Shown: positions 17,750 through 25,959 of the stretch, piece after piece
Numbering within the stretch: the first letter of the stretch is position 1
Layout of the letters: every line of letters starts with the position of its first letter
Assembly (NCBI GenBank): GCA_021731025.1
Contig: JAKFYD010000038.1
Span: 1-46,046, forward strand
Reading direction: 5' to 3'
DNA: 46,046 bases
Source: Pseudobdellovibrionaceae bacterium
GTDB lineage: Bacteria; Bdellovibrionota; Bdellovibrionia; Bdellovibrionales; Bdellovibrionaceae
Translations under genes and position numbers: made by a program
Notes under the pieces: model-generated
What the model was told of the DNA's origin: nothing
Seen by the model: the letters and a program-made list of their open reading frames with translations, nothing else
The model's database searches: none

Positions 17750-18565
17750 ATGGATAAACTACTGAATATATTTGAGTTTTCTGACTACAGAGATTACCTA
17801 AACGCCTGGTTGACGACGGCAAAGTCCCAAAAAACTTTTAATCTGACCCGTCTTGCTGAAGTGGCAAACATCCATCCGACCTTTCTTTCTCACATCTTAG
17901 CTGGCACTAAACATCTTAGTCTTGAGCAAGCGACGCTAATAAGCGATCACTTCAAGCACACGAAACTAGAGCAAGATTATTTCATTATATTAATAAATCT
18001 AGATCGCGCCGGAAATGAACCGCTTCGAAAATACTGGCAAGAGAAGAAATCTCAAGTCGAGTTTCAAAAAAATAAACTGAGTCAGCGCTTTGATAAACAT
18101 CGACAGCTCACTCAAGAACAGCGAGCCGAATTTTATTCCAGTTGGATTTACGTAGCCACTTGGGTCAGTACAGCCATCGAAGATCGACAGTCGATACAGC
18201 AAGTGGCCGATCGTTTTAAAATTAGTCGAGAGCAAGCGGAAAAAGTTTTAATCTTTTTAACGGAAGTTGGAATGTGCATTGAGAAAGAAGGATATTTTTC
18301 GATGAACGAATCCCATGTTCACGTTCCTAATGAGTCTTTCTTTGTCATTAAGCACCACATGAATTGGCGGATGAAGGCTATTCAGAGAATGGATACCCGC
18401 ACTGAGAATGAATTATTTTTTACCGCTCCAATGTCGATAGCTAAGAAAGACTTTGAACACTTTCGGGAAAAAGTAACTCACTTGATTAAAGAGATTGTCG
18501 ATAAAGCTAAAGACTCAAAGGCTGAAGAAGTCGTGTGTTTGAATATTGATTTTTTTAAGAATTAA
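17750..18565 (+). CDS. TIGR02147 family protein (DUF4423), putative regulator
   Basis: A 271-aa protein opening with NIFEFSDYRDYLNAWL, the TIGR02147 signature, followed by a helix-turn-helix-like segment (FNLTRLAEVANIHPTFLSHILAGTKHLSLEQATLISDHF) and the family's C-terminal helical region with a second winged-helix-like part (QVADRFKISREQAEKVLIFLTEVGMCIEKEGYFSMNE). The family is common in Bdellovibrio and Fibrobacter and is presumed to be transcriptional regulators. Position next to a divergent exported protein suggests it controls that gene. It ends 6 bases before palindrome copy 2. Confidence 0.85.
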   Translation: MDKLLNIFEFSDYRDYLNAWLTTAKSQKTFNLTRLAEVANIHPTFLSHILAGTKHLSLEQATLISDHFKHTKLEQDYFIILINLDRAGNEPLRKYWQEKKSQVEFQKNKLSQRFDKHRQLTQEQRAEFYSSWIYVATWVSTAIEDRQSIQQVADRFKISREQAEKVLIFLTEVGMCIEKEGYFSMNESHVHVPNESFFVIKHHMNWRMKAIQRMDTRTENELFFTAPMSIAKKDFEHFREKVTHLIKEIVDKAKDSKAEEVVCLNIDFFKN

Positions 18566-18571
18566 CTTTTT

Positions 18572-18588
18572 ACTGCCACGGTGGCAGT
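18572..18588. repeat. 17-base palindrome, copy 2 (right edge of island)
   Basis: ACTGCCACGGTGGCAGT, identical to copy 1 at 13442 except for the central base, in the same orientation. It sits between the TIGR02147 stop and the stop of the convergent maiA gene. Confidence 0.85.
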
Positions 18589-18593
18589 GAAAT

Positions 18594-19259
18594 TCACACA
18601 ATCTTCTCGTTCTCCGGAGTATCCACTTGTCTCAACGGATGCGCTTTCTTAAAAGAATCCAAAGCCAAACAATTCTCGTTGATCTTCGTAATTATCGGAT
18701 AAGCTGACATATCGATTTTAAATCTTTGCGCTGAGAAAACCTGAGGAATCAGAAACAAATCAGCTGCGGTCACTTCATTTCCGAAACAAAAGCTGCCGTA
18801 GGTTTTGCGCAGAAAATTTTCATTGGCTTCAAAACCTTTTTTGGCCCAAACCGAAACCCATTCTTCTTTATCCTGGGCGGTGTATCCATGCTTGGATTCG
18901 AGATACTGCAGGACCTTCAGATTCGTCAGAGGATGCATGAAGGAATTAATATTTTCACAAAACTGTCGAATGCGCGCCCGCTTTTGGGGTTCGCGTGGCA
19001 GTAAGCCTGGGTGAGGGAAAACTTCATCCAGATATTCGATGATGGCCATGGACTGAGAAAGAGTCAGGCCTTCATGAACCAGCGTTGGAACTTCAGCCAT
19101 CGAGTTTAAATTTTTGTAGTCAACCTGATGCTGTTCTCCACCACTATTGATCAGATGAACGGGGTGGTATTTAAAAGATAGATTTTTATAGTGAAGGGCG
19201 ATTCTTACCCGATAAGAAGTGGAACTTCTAAAATAGTTGTAAAGAGTGAGCTCTGTCAT
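18594..19259 (-). CDS. maiA: Maleylacetoacetate isomerase / zeta-class glutathione transferase
   Basis: Isomerises maleylacetoacetate to fumarylacetoacetate with glutathione in tyrosine breakdown. 221 aa with the N-terminal thioredoxin-fold (LYNYFRSSTSYRVRIAL, NSMAEVPTLVHEGLTLSQSMAIIEYLDE) and C-terminal helical domain (GNEVTAADLFLIPQVFSAQRFKIDM). The zeta motif is usually SSCS or SSAS; here it is SSTS, so the Cys is Thr. A fumarylacetoacetase-family gene lies 1.4 kb away. AGGA Shine-Dalgarno before ATG 19259. Confidence 0.9.
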   Translation of the reverse strand: MTELTLYNYFRSSTSYRVRIALHYKNLSFKYHPVHLINSGGEQHQVDYKNLNSMAEVPTLVHEGLTLSQSMAIIEYLDEVFPHPGLLPREPQKRARIRQFCENINSFMHPLTNLKVLQYLESKHGYTAQDKEEWVSVWAKKGFEANENFLRKTYGSFCFGNEVTAADLFLIPQVFSAQRFKIDMSAYPIITKINENCLALDSFKKAHPLRQVDTPENEKIV

Positions 19260-19271
19260 AGAATAATCCTC

Positions 19272-19982
19272 ATGCTAGATAACATCACAGAACAGAATCA
19301 GCTTTTCAGCAAGTTTTTACGGCCTGTGGCCATCATTTTAGTTTTTATGTCGCTGCAACGAGGTCTGTATGAAGTTGTCGCGGGATTAAATGCACAAGTC
19401 CCTTTGCCCTTAGGTCAACACATCGAAATTTATCTGATGGGCCTTCGTTTTGATCTTCTTGTCTGGAGTTTTGCAATTTCACCTTTGTTCCTGTTTTTAC
19501 TAACCAAACTTCAATTCAAATTGAGAAATCAAATGAGCCAAATTTATCTGTCTTTCGTGTGGCTGGCCTTTTCACTGATCAACTTATTGAATCTTCCCTA
19601 TTTCGCCCTCAATCAAAAGCATTTGAATTGGCCCGAGTGGCAAATCTTAAATGCCCTCGAAGTTTTCACCCTGTGGCTTTCGGGACCACAGGTCTTTTTA
19701 AAAACCCTCGTTATAGTTTTTATTCTCTTGTCATGTGCTTTGGGGATTTTTGAAATTCGTCAGAGCTTCCTTAGTTCAGAATTGCCAATTCCACCCACAT
19801 CACAGAATCGCAAAAAAATCCTACTCCAGTTCACAGTTTTCCTTTTGGTGATCGCTTTTTGTGCACGTGGCAAAGTGGGCTCCCACCACCTGCGTCGTGA
19901 AGACAGCCAAGTGACTTCATCTTTGCCTTGGAATGAACTGGCCTTGAACGCGCAGTGGTCCTTCACTAAGGACGACCGATAG
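19272..19982 (+). CDS. Isolated membrane domain of an LTA-synthase/sulfatase-like protein
   Basis: A 236-aa membrane protein with about five transmembrane helices (PVAIILVFMSLQRGLYEVV, GLRFDLLVWSFAISPLFLFLL, and others). The order, the GLRFDLLVW segment and the region after the last helix (ARGKVGSHHLRREDSQVTSSLPWNELALN) match the N-terminal part of LtaS/phosphoglycerol-transferase proteins just before their alkaline-phosphatase-like catalytic domain. Here the protein stops at that point and no catalytic domain follows before the next gene at 20045. It may be a truncated remnant or a working stand-alone membrane part. The start ATG 19272 is only 12 bases from the divergent maiA start. Confidence 0.65.
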   Translation: MLDNITEQNQLFSKFLRPVAIILVFMSLQRGLYEVVAGLNAQVPLPLGQHIEIYLMGLRFDLLVWSFAISPLFLFLLTKLQFKLRNQMSQIYLSFVWLAFSLINLLNLPYFALNQKHLNWPEWQILNALEVFTLWLSGPQVFLKTLVIVFILLSCALGIFEIRQSFLSSELPIPPTSQNRKKILLQFTVFLLVIAFCARGKVGSHHLRREDSQVTSSLPWNELALNAQWSFTKDDR

Positions 19983-20044
19983 CTCGGTGCACCTTGGCTG
20001 CAGGGTTTTTTTTACGCAATTTAGGGGGAACCACAGGAGTTCCT

Positions 20045-20617
20045 ATGAAAAATTCATTCAAAAAATTCGTTCTTATTTTAAGCCTTTTTGCCGCCCCTAC
20101 TGTTTGGGCCTCTGAGTTCAACGCCGAAGTTGGCTTTCGCCAACAATCAGGGGATGGAGGAGCAGGTATTTCAACAAAATCCGAGGTTGGTTATCAGTTA
20201 GGAATGACAGGTCACTTTGAATTAAATGGCCCACTGATGTTGCGAACTGGTTTGCTATACACTCAACGCCCGATTACAATTCAATCAGATACTAACAAAT
20301 CTGACGAAGCAAAAATCAGTTTAACTTACTTCGATATTCCACTGGCTTTAATGTACAAATTTAATGATTTCGGTGGCGCTTATTTGGGAGTCGTTGCTGC
20401 ACTTAATTTAGATAAAACCTATTCAGGAACTGGGGCATTGGCTAGCGGAAAAGTCACTGACGCAAAATCAATGATCACGCCGTTTATTCTGGGCGCTGCT
20501 TTTAAATTTGCGCCAGGAATGGGATTCAACGTGTACTTTGAATCCGGTGGTGATGTGGCTCAAGGTCAAAAAAATTATCGCGCCGTTGGTGTGAATTTCA
20601 TGATGAGCTTCGAATAA
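20045..20617 (+). CDS. Outer-membrane beta-barrel protein
   Basis: 190 aa from ATG 20045 (MKNSFKKFVLILSLFAAPTVWA signal peptide). The mature protein alternates polar and hydrophobic residues in barrel style (FNAEVGFRQQSGDGG, MLRTGLLYTQRPI, LTYFDIPLALMYKF, GAYLGVVAALNL) and ends in VGVNFMMSFE, consistent with an 8-stranded porin-like fold (OMP_b-brl-type). GGAG upstream. Role unknown. Confidence 0.75.
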   Translation: MKNSFKKFVLILSLFAAPTVWASEFNAEVGFRQQSGDGGAGISTKSEVGYQLGMTGHFELNGPLMLRTGLLYTQRPITIQSDTNKSDEAKISLTYFDIPLALMYKFNDFGGAYLGVVAALNLDKTYSGTGALASGKVTDAKSMITPFILGAAFKFAPGMGFNVYFESGGDVAQGQKNYRAVGVNFMMSFE

Positions 20618-20637
20618 AAAATTAAAGGAAGTCATCC

Positions 20638-21624
20638 ATGAAATTAGGAAGCCTTAAAGGCTCAAACAGTCCAGATGGTGATCTTGTTGTCGTTTCTCGC
20701 GATTTGAAAATGGCCGTCAAAGCGACTTCAGTAGCTCCCAACTTACGACAAGCTCTCGAGAGCTGGTCCGAAGCTGAACCGCAACTGCGAAAAATGGCCG
20801 AAGAGTTAGAGTCGGGGAAAGTAAAAAATTCTTTCCCCGTTGAAGAAAAAGATTTTCATTCGGCATTGCCACGAACTTGGTTATTCGCTGACGGATCTTC
20901 CTTCATTTATCACATCAAGTTGGTGCGCAAAGCTCGCAATGCCCCTTTGCCCGAGACCCTAACGACTGTGCCCTTGATGTACCAAGGGGAAGCGGGACGA
21001 TTTCTTGATCCTTTGCAAGATATTCCCCAAATGGACTTTGCTCATGGAACTGATTTCGAAGCCGAAGTCGGCGTCGTAACTGATTTTGTTCCTATGGGAA
21101 TTACTGCAGAAGCGGCCTTGAAATGCATTCGCCTCGTCGTATTGGTTAACGATGTGTCTTTACGTGGTCTTATTCCTGAAGAGCTTGCCCAAGGTTTTGG
21201 TTTTTTTCAAAGTAAACCGGCTTCAGCCTTATCGCCTGTTGCACTGACTCCTGACGAGTTAGGGCCAGCGTGGAAAGAAGGTCGAGTGCATTTGCCTTTG
21301 GATGTTCAATACAATGGAAAATTTTTTGGGAAAGCCAACGCTGGAGAAATGCATTTTCATTTTGGTCAGCTGATTGCTCATGCGGCGCGAACGCGAGATT
21401 TGCAAGCGGGAAGCATCATTGGAAGTGGAACGGTTTCCAATGAAACTCAAGGCGTGGGATCAAGTTGTCTTGCTGAAAAAAGAATGATCGAACAGATTGA
21501 AACCGGAAAAGTTCAAACTCCTTTCATGAAGAGCGGAGACACCATCGAGATCACAATGAAATCAGCTCAAGGTGAAAATTTATTCGGTCGGATTTTTCAA
21601 AAGGTGAAAGCAGTTTCGAGGTGA
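20638..21624 (+). CDS. Fumarylacetoacetate hydrolase family protein
   Basis: A 328-aa FAH-fold enzyme. In tyrosine catabolism FAH cleaves fumarylacetoacetate to fumarate and acetoacetate. Family marks: metal-binding Glu in TDFEAEVGVVTD, VNDVSLRGLIPEE, GFFQSKPASALSPVALTPDELG, and GSGTVSNETQGVGSSCLAEKRM. Proximity to maiA makes fumarylacetoacetase likely, though the FAH superfamily covers many 2-oxo acid hydrolases. AAAGGAAG Shine-Dalgarno. Its stop overlaps the next start (TGATG). Confidence 0.88.
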   Translation: MKLGSLKGSNSPDGDLVVVSRDLKMAVKATSVAPNLRQALESWSEAEPQLRKMAEELESGKVKNSFPVEEKDFHSALPRTWLFADGSSFIYHIKLVRKARNAPLPETLTTVPLMYQGEAGRFLDPLQDIPQMDFAHGTDFEAEVGVVTDFVPMGITAEAALKCIRLVVLVNDVSLRGLIPEELAQGFGFFQSKPASALSPVALTPDELGPAWKEGRVHLPLDVQYNGKFFGKANAGEMHFHFGQLIAHAARTRDLQAGSIIGSGTVSNETQGVGSSCLAEKRMIEQIETGKVQTPFMKSGDTIEITMKSAQGENLFGRIFQKVKAVSR

Positions 21625-22526
21625 TGAAAAATGTTCTGATCACTGATGGCTTTTCGAAATTAGCTCCGCAGATGAGATCCTTCTATGAAAAACAATTTTC
21701 CAATCCCTTAAAAACTCACGAAAAAAGATTTGTTTGGGATTTTTGGAATGTTCCCGATCAGTACCGACACTTACGAACGCCAGCTTATCACTATTTTCCT
21801 AAGAAGATTTATGAAGGGTTTCACTCGCAACTGGTGCAGTGGGGGCGGCAGAACTTAGGTTGTCATGATATTTCTCCACCCTGGTTGTCTTATTATGTGG
21901 AAGGCTGTCGTCAACAGATTCACTCGGATGTTCCCCATGGGCCCTGGGCTTTTGTTTTTAGTCTATCGCCTAAAGATATTCTTTTTAAAGGCGGAGAAAC
22001 TTTTTTATTAAAGCCTGAAGTTCTTAATTACTGGTCCAAAGGGAAAGAAGCCAAAGACCGTTCGCCCGATTCTTTTCTGGATAAAATCAGCCCTCAGTTT
22101 AATCGTTTGGTGGTTTTTGATCCCCGCATTCCTCATGGAGTCACCGAAGTTCGTGGTGTCGAGGATCCCATGGACGCCCGACTAGTCATTCATGGATGGT
22201 TTGTAGAACCTCGTCCTTACGTTGTCGGTGGGCTTTCTGTGGAAGAAGTTGGCGAAACTCTGAATCCATTTCTGCAGGACTTAGGAGAACTTCTGGAACA
22301 GATTTCTGAGCTGTGGGGAACCTTATCTTTGCAATTAAAAATTGAACGCAGTGGTAAAGTCACTTCAGTGAAGTGGTTAACCAATACTTTAGTTTCAACA
22401 TCTCATCAGCACGAAGAAGTAGCGATGCTCGAGAAAAATATTTTCAAAGGCATGAAAAATTTGAAATTCCCTAAATCCAAAAAAAATTCGATCTTAGTTG
22501 TACCGCTGATTTTTAAAGCTTCTTAA
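21624..22526 (+). CDS. 2OG-Fe(II) oxygenase with TonB/AgmX-like C-terminal region
   Basis: 300 aa. Iron ligands His100-x-Asp102 (QQIHSDVPHGPWAFVFSLS) and His171 (RIPHGVTEV), and the 2-oxoglutarate-binding Arg186 (DARLVIHGW), fit the prolyl-4-hydroxylase-like dioxygenase family; GGETFLL lies between. The last 65 residues (LSLQLKIERSGKVTSVKWLTN, then FKGMKNLKFPKSKK and VVPLIF) resemble the C-terminal domain of AgmX/TonB-like proteins, an unusual partner for a dioxygenase. ATG overlaps the upstream stop. Substrate unknown. Convergent with olsA, overlapping by 4 bases. Confidence 0.78.
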   Translation: MKNVLITDGFSKLAPQMRSFYEKQFSNPLKTHEKRFVWDFWNVPDQYRHLRTPAYHYFPKKIYEGFHSQLVQWGRQNLGCHDISPPWLSYYVEGCRQQIHSDVPHGPWAFVFSLSPKDILFKGGETFLLKPEVLNYWSKGKEAKDRSPDSFLDKISPQFNRLVVFDPRIPHGVTEVRGVEDPMDARLVIHGWFVEPRPYVVGGLSVEEVGETLNPFLQDLGELLEQISELWGTLSLQLKIERSGKVTSVKWLTNTLVSTSHQHEEVAMLEKNIFKGMKNLKFPKSKKNSILVVPLIFKAS

Positions 22527-23314
22527 GCCGGTCGAACAGGTCTAAACTTTTTAACGATAAGCTCCCGTACATGATCTGCGACCTTCGCGCGGTCATCTCC
22601 CGGTTTCGTGTGCACAGGTTCAACGAATTCAACATCGACAACAACTTCTTTTAAGCTCGCACAGCTGATAAAACTTTGAGCGAAACTAATAGGACCATAC
22701 CAACAAACAGCATCGCGATATTTTAAATTGAAAGGATCGCCATTGATGGAAGTAAAATTAAAACAATAGGGGCGTATGGGAACTTGTGCGTAAGCGGCTG
22801 CAGTTAAGAGCGTTCGCTTAAAAGGTAAAATTTCTTCACCGTTATGAGAGGTCGCTTCGGGATAAAGAATAACGTTAAAACCTTTTTTTAAATAAGTAAC
22901 GATTTCGTTTAATTCATTGCTGATGTTCATGCGACTTCGTCTTTCAACGAAGAGACATCCGCCCATCTCGCAGAGCAAACCTAAAAAGGGTGTTTCTTTA
23001 ATTTCATTCGAAGTGACAAAGAGGCTAGAAATCAATGAATTCATCACGAGAACATCGATAAAGCCCATATGATTTCCAACAATAAGTCCTGGTTGGTTTT
23101 TAGGAATTTCATTAACGACTTTTATTTTAATATTAAAAAAGCGGCAGACCACACCGGTAAAGTAATGAGCATTTGCAGAAAATCGGTTCATGCGTTCAAC
23201 AGGGTCTTTGGTTTTAAAATGGATACGAAAAGCAGAAATTAAAAAACTGATCGTTAAGACAATAAAACCTAAGAATCGGTAGAGGAATCGGAATCCAGTT
23301 TGTATTTTTTCCAC
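22523..23314 (-). CDS. 1-acylglycerol-phosphate / lyso-ornithine lipid acyltransferase (PlsC family)
   Basis: A 263-aa membrane acyltransferase with an N-terminal transmembrane helix (FIVLTISFLISAF). The NHxxxxD motif is NHMGFID; MGGCLFVERRSR and YPEATSHNGEEILPFK are the later PlsC motifs. The gene overlaps an OlsB-like gene by 46 bases, so OlsA (O-acylation of lyso-ornithine lipid) is more likely than housekeeping PlsC. GTG start at 23314. Confidence 0.85.
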   Translation of the reverse strand: MEKIQTGFRFLYRFLGFIVLTISFLISAFRIHFKTKDPVERMNRFSANAHYFTGVVCRFFNIKIKVVNEIPKNQPGLIVGNHMGFIDVLVMNSLISSLFVTSNEIKETPFLGLLCEMGGCLFVERRSRMNISNELNEIVTYLKKGFNVILYPEATSHNGEEILPFKRTLLTAAAYAQVPIRPYCFNFTSINGDPFNLKYRDAVCWYGPISFAQSFISCASLKEVVVDVEFVEPVHTKPGDDRAKVADHVRELIVKKFRPVRPA

Positions 23315-24160
23315 AGCGACTTATTTAAAGCCTCTTTATTCAGTATGGTCAAGAAGTCTATGCACTGGAACTCTTCGTCCCAAGCGGGTTCGCCGCCAAT
23401 ATAACAACCAACTTTTAAATAAGTTCTGAGCAAGGGGGGAACTAACTTCGAAGCTTCTTCAGTTTCCGCTTCAGTCAGTGGATTTTTAAATTTCTGAATC
23501 CACAAATCCAGCTCGGGCATTGTAAATGCCACAGTGGGTGGACAAAGAAATTCGGGAACGATACGCTTATCATCGAGAAAATATTTATAAAGCAGGGCAG
23601 CCTCGCGGGGATTTGCGGTTTTAATTGTTCCGCATCCAAAAAGATATTGGGCCTTAGAGCTGTTCATGTAATCGGCGATGCCCTTCCAAAGCCAGAGCAA
23701 TCACAGCGCCCCGCCGGAAGTCTTTGTGAATGCAAGCTCGACCCAATTCAAGTTTAATCCCATCATGTTTCATCAAGCGATTGAGATTAAACTCTCGTGA
23801 AGAATAAAAGTGGTCAGTGTAAAGCGAGCAATTGAAACGATAGGTGCCAACAATGCGTGAACTCTGTTTTTCTTGAATGACTAAATGATCACACTGAAAA
23901 TCATATTCATCGACATCGATGCCCCGTTCGGATTTTTTTCCAATCATCTCACGATGAAAAACCTGATAGCGCAATTGCAAGGCCGATTTTAATTCTTTCG
24001 ATGTGGTCAATGTCTTTAAAACAAAAGAGCCCATCTCGTGGTAGATTTCAATTTTTGGTTTAAACCGGTGGATCTTATTGAGTCGAAGTTTGTAAAGAGA
24101 TTTGATCCCTGAAGAAACTCTTCTGATGCTTTTCAGTGACTTCTTCAACTTTTTTTTCAC
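23269..24160 (-). pseudogene. OlsB-like ornithine-ACP N-acyltransferase, frameshifted
   Basis: Two overlapping frames together encode one GNAT-fold acyltransferase of the OlsB/hemolysin-like family (Acetyltransf_5). Frame A (24160-23654) gives ALQLRYQVFHREM, DEYDFQCDHLVI and LELGRACIHKDFRRGAVIAL. Frame B (to 23269) continues with LWKGIADYMNSSKAQYLFGCGT and VPPLLRTYLKVGCYIGGEPAWDEEF. Removing one base in the CTGGC near 23692-23693 restores a single frame of about 296 aa reading GAVIALLWKGIADYM. A true mutation, a sequencing error or recoding are all possible. In ornithine lipid synthesis OlsB attaches the first acyl chain and the downstream OlsA the second. GTG start at 24160. Confidence 0.85.
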
Positions 24161-24223
24161 ATCTCACCCGTTGAATTTTCTTGGACCGCGATGGGGCCAT
24201 CCTACGATGAAGTTTTTGAATCT

Positions 24224-25231
24224 TCAATCATTTAAGATTAGGCTCGCGGCTTTGGCCATTCTGTCGTATAAGGCTTCCCATGGGGCCGGATCAGCCTGGG
24301 TCTCTTTAAAATACACAATGCATTCGCCCCCACTCTTTGCGAGTTTACGAAGTTGACCATAAAATTCACGCGTGGCTAGGCGTGGGTCTTCGGAAAGCTT
24401 TAACTCTAAAATCTGTTGGGGTTCACGAGTCAGCGGAATCATTTTGACTTGTTCAACAATCGGGGGAAGCAAAGAAATTTTTCGATAAATTTCCTGAGCC
24501 AATTGTTTCAAGTCTTTTCGCTTTAAGCAGATGATCAAGGGGATTGCGGGCATATAATGATGTTTCATATGCCCCGGAGAATCTTTAGCGCTGACTGAGT
24601 CAACAAAGCGAACAGAAAAATTATTTAAGGTATTTTTGATCTGACTCTCGGTGATCGAGCCTTTTCGCAAAAGGGCTAATTCAGTTTCATTTTCACTGGG
24701 AAAGATCTTAACGACAGTCGATTCAATTCCAATTTCGCAGGGACCTCCATCCAGAACAAAGACAGGATCATCTTTAAATTCATCTTTAACATGATGAGCT
24801 TCAGTTGGACTGGTGCGACCAAATTTATTTGCGCTGGGAGCAGCCAATGGAATTTTAACCTCATCGAGAACTTTTTGAAACAGTTCCTGTCGGGGCCAGC
24901 GAAGAGCTACAGTATCAAGTCCCGAAGTGATCATAGAATCTACGTGGGCTGCTTTCGGCAGCACCAAAGTTAAAGGACCGGGCCAAAAGGATTCGGCCAA
25001 TTTTTGAGCCTCTGGTGGCCACCATGAAACTAGAGATTGGGCTTGTTCGATAGATCGAACATGAACAATCAGGGGATCAAAAAAGGGTCGTTCCTTTAAT
25101 TTAAAAATAGCCTTAATTGCTTCGGGATTATCAATTCGAGCCGCTAATCCATAAACAGTTTCGGTGGGAAGAGCAACGGGACGGCCATGCAAAACTTCTT
25201 CGATGGCTTTCTTTAAATCATTTTGAAACAT
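24224..25231 (-). CDS. Threonylcarbamoyl-AMP synthase (Sua5/TsaC family)
   Basis: Makes threonylcarbamoyl-AMP from threonine, bicarbonate and ATP for the t6A37 modification of tRNAs. About 335 aa from ATG 25231; GTG 25246 is an alternative. The YrdC domain shows GRPVALPTETVYGLAAR, KERPFFDPLIVHV, WPGPLTLVL, APSANKFGRTSPT and IGIESTVV. A C-terminal Sua5 domain with the SPGHMKHHYMPAIPL linker follows, so it is the long Sua5 type. It lies upstream of olsB with a 63-base gap. Confidence 0.93.
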   Translation of the reverse strand: MFQNDLKKAIEEVLHGRPVALPTETVYGLAARIDNPEAIKAIFKLKERPFFDPLIVHVRSIEQAQSLVSWWPPEAQKLAESFWPGPLTLVLPKAAHVDSMITSGLDTVALRWPRQELFQKVLDEVKIPLAAPSANKFGRTSPTEAHHVKDEFKDDPVFVLDGGPCEIGIESTVVKIFPSENETELALLRKGSITESQIKNTLNNFSVRFVDSVSAKDSPGHMKHHYMPAIPLIICLKRKDLKQLAQEIYRKISLLPPIVEQVKMIPLTREPQQILELKLSEDPRLATREFYGQLRKLAKSGGECIVYFKETQADPAPWEALYDRMAKAASLILND

Positions 25232-25341
25232 AAGGGTTTTTAACACCTAAAATCGGTCTCAGACAAGAACAGAAAAAGACATATTTTTTGAGAAAAAACC
25301 AAAGAGCAATTAGAATGGAATAAAGCACCAAGGAGTTCTAC

Positions 25342-25959
25342 ATAAAGTCCGTCATCTTGCTGGTTTCCCTATTCTGTCCAGGTTCCTTTGTCTGTGCGGC
25401 TGAAGCTTCAAAAACATCGACAAGTAGAATCGTTAAATTTCAAAGCCAGGTGATGGTGGCCGATAACTGTTATTATGTCGACCAAAACAAGCAACGCATT
25501 CCATTTAACTTTTCAAATCAACTCAAATACATTTATTTTCTTGGACCCAAAGGACAAGATTTTGTTCTCGAGTCGAACAGCAGTGGCGATATTAAATTCT
25601 ATGCTTTGTATGTCCGTCGAAAAGGACAACAAATTATGCGTGTGAATGATTTTGTAACTCAGGGTGAACAAAAAGATTTTAATAATCGTAAAGTCGGTTG
25701 GATTGTTGATCTTAACAAAGACGGAATCATGGATATTGTCCAAAGAGAAAAAATACAAATTCACCGAAGTTCCCTTCCTGCCGAAAAAAGCAAACCAATA
25801 AGAACTCAAGCTTCAACTCTTATTTACAAGTCTGACGTTATTAATTTTAGAATGTGGGACACAACCACACAGAGCTATTTAGAAAAGTATTTTCAAACCT
25901 CAAAACAAAAAACCGAATACTACAAAATATACGACTTCAAATTCAACTGGCGCCCATAG
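25342..25959 (+). CDS. Exported protein of unknown function, probable AUA start
   Basis: About 205 aa, predicted exported. The frame contains a good signal peptide only if translation begins at ATA 25342: KSVILLVSLFCPGSFVCAAEA. AAGGAG at 25330-25335 lies 6 bases before that ATA. The first standard codon, TTG 25357, would remove the charged N-terminus of the signal peptide. The mature protein is beta-rich with one DLNKDGIMDIV motif like the calcium-binding loops of FG-GAP/VCBS repeats. Not recognised otherwise. It overlaps the left arm of an inverted repeat at its stop. Confidence 0.6.
   Translation: MKSVILLVSLFCPGSFVCAAEASKTSTSRIVKFQSQVMVADNCYYVDQNKQRIPFNFSNQLKYIYFLGPKGQDFVLESNSSGDIKFYALYVRRKGQQIMRVNDFVTQGEQKDFNNRKVGWIVDLNKDGIMDIVQREKIQIHRSSLPAEKSKPIRTQASTLIYKSDVINFRMWDTTTQSYLEKYFQTSKQKTEYYKIYDFKFNWRP

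Noticed and set aside
19985-20020. Terminator before the small beta-barrel gene (eight T after a G/C-rich stretch)
   Set aside because: Only a 3-4 bp stem can be drawn before the T run, too weak to call.
23269-23700. Separate 143-aa gene downstream of an intact short acyltransferase
   Set aside because: The two frames match consecutive parts of one OlsB-family protein, so a frameshift is the simpler reading.
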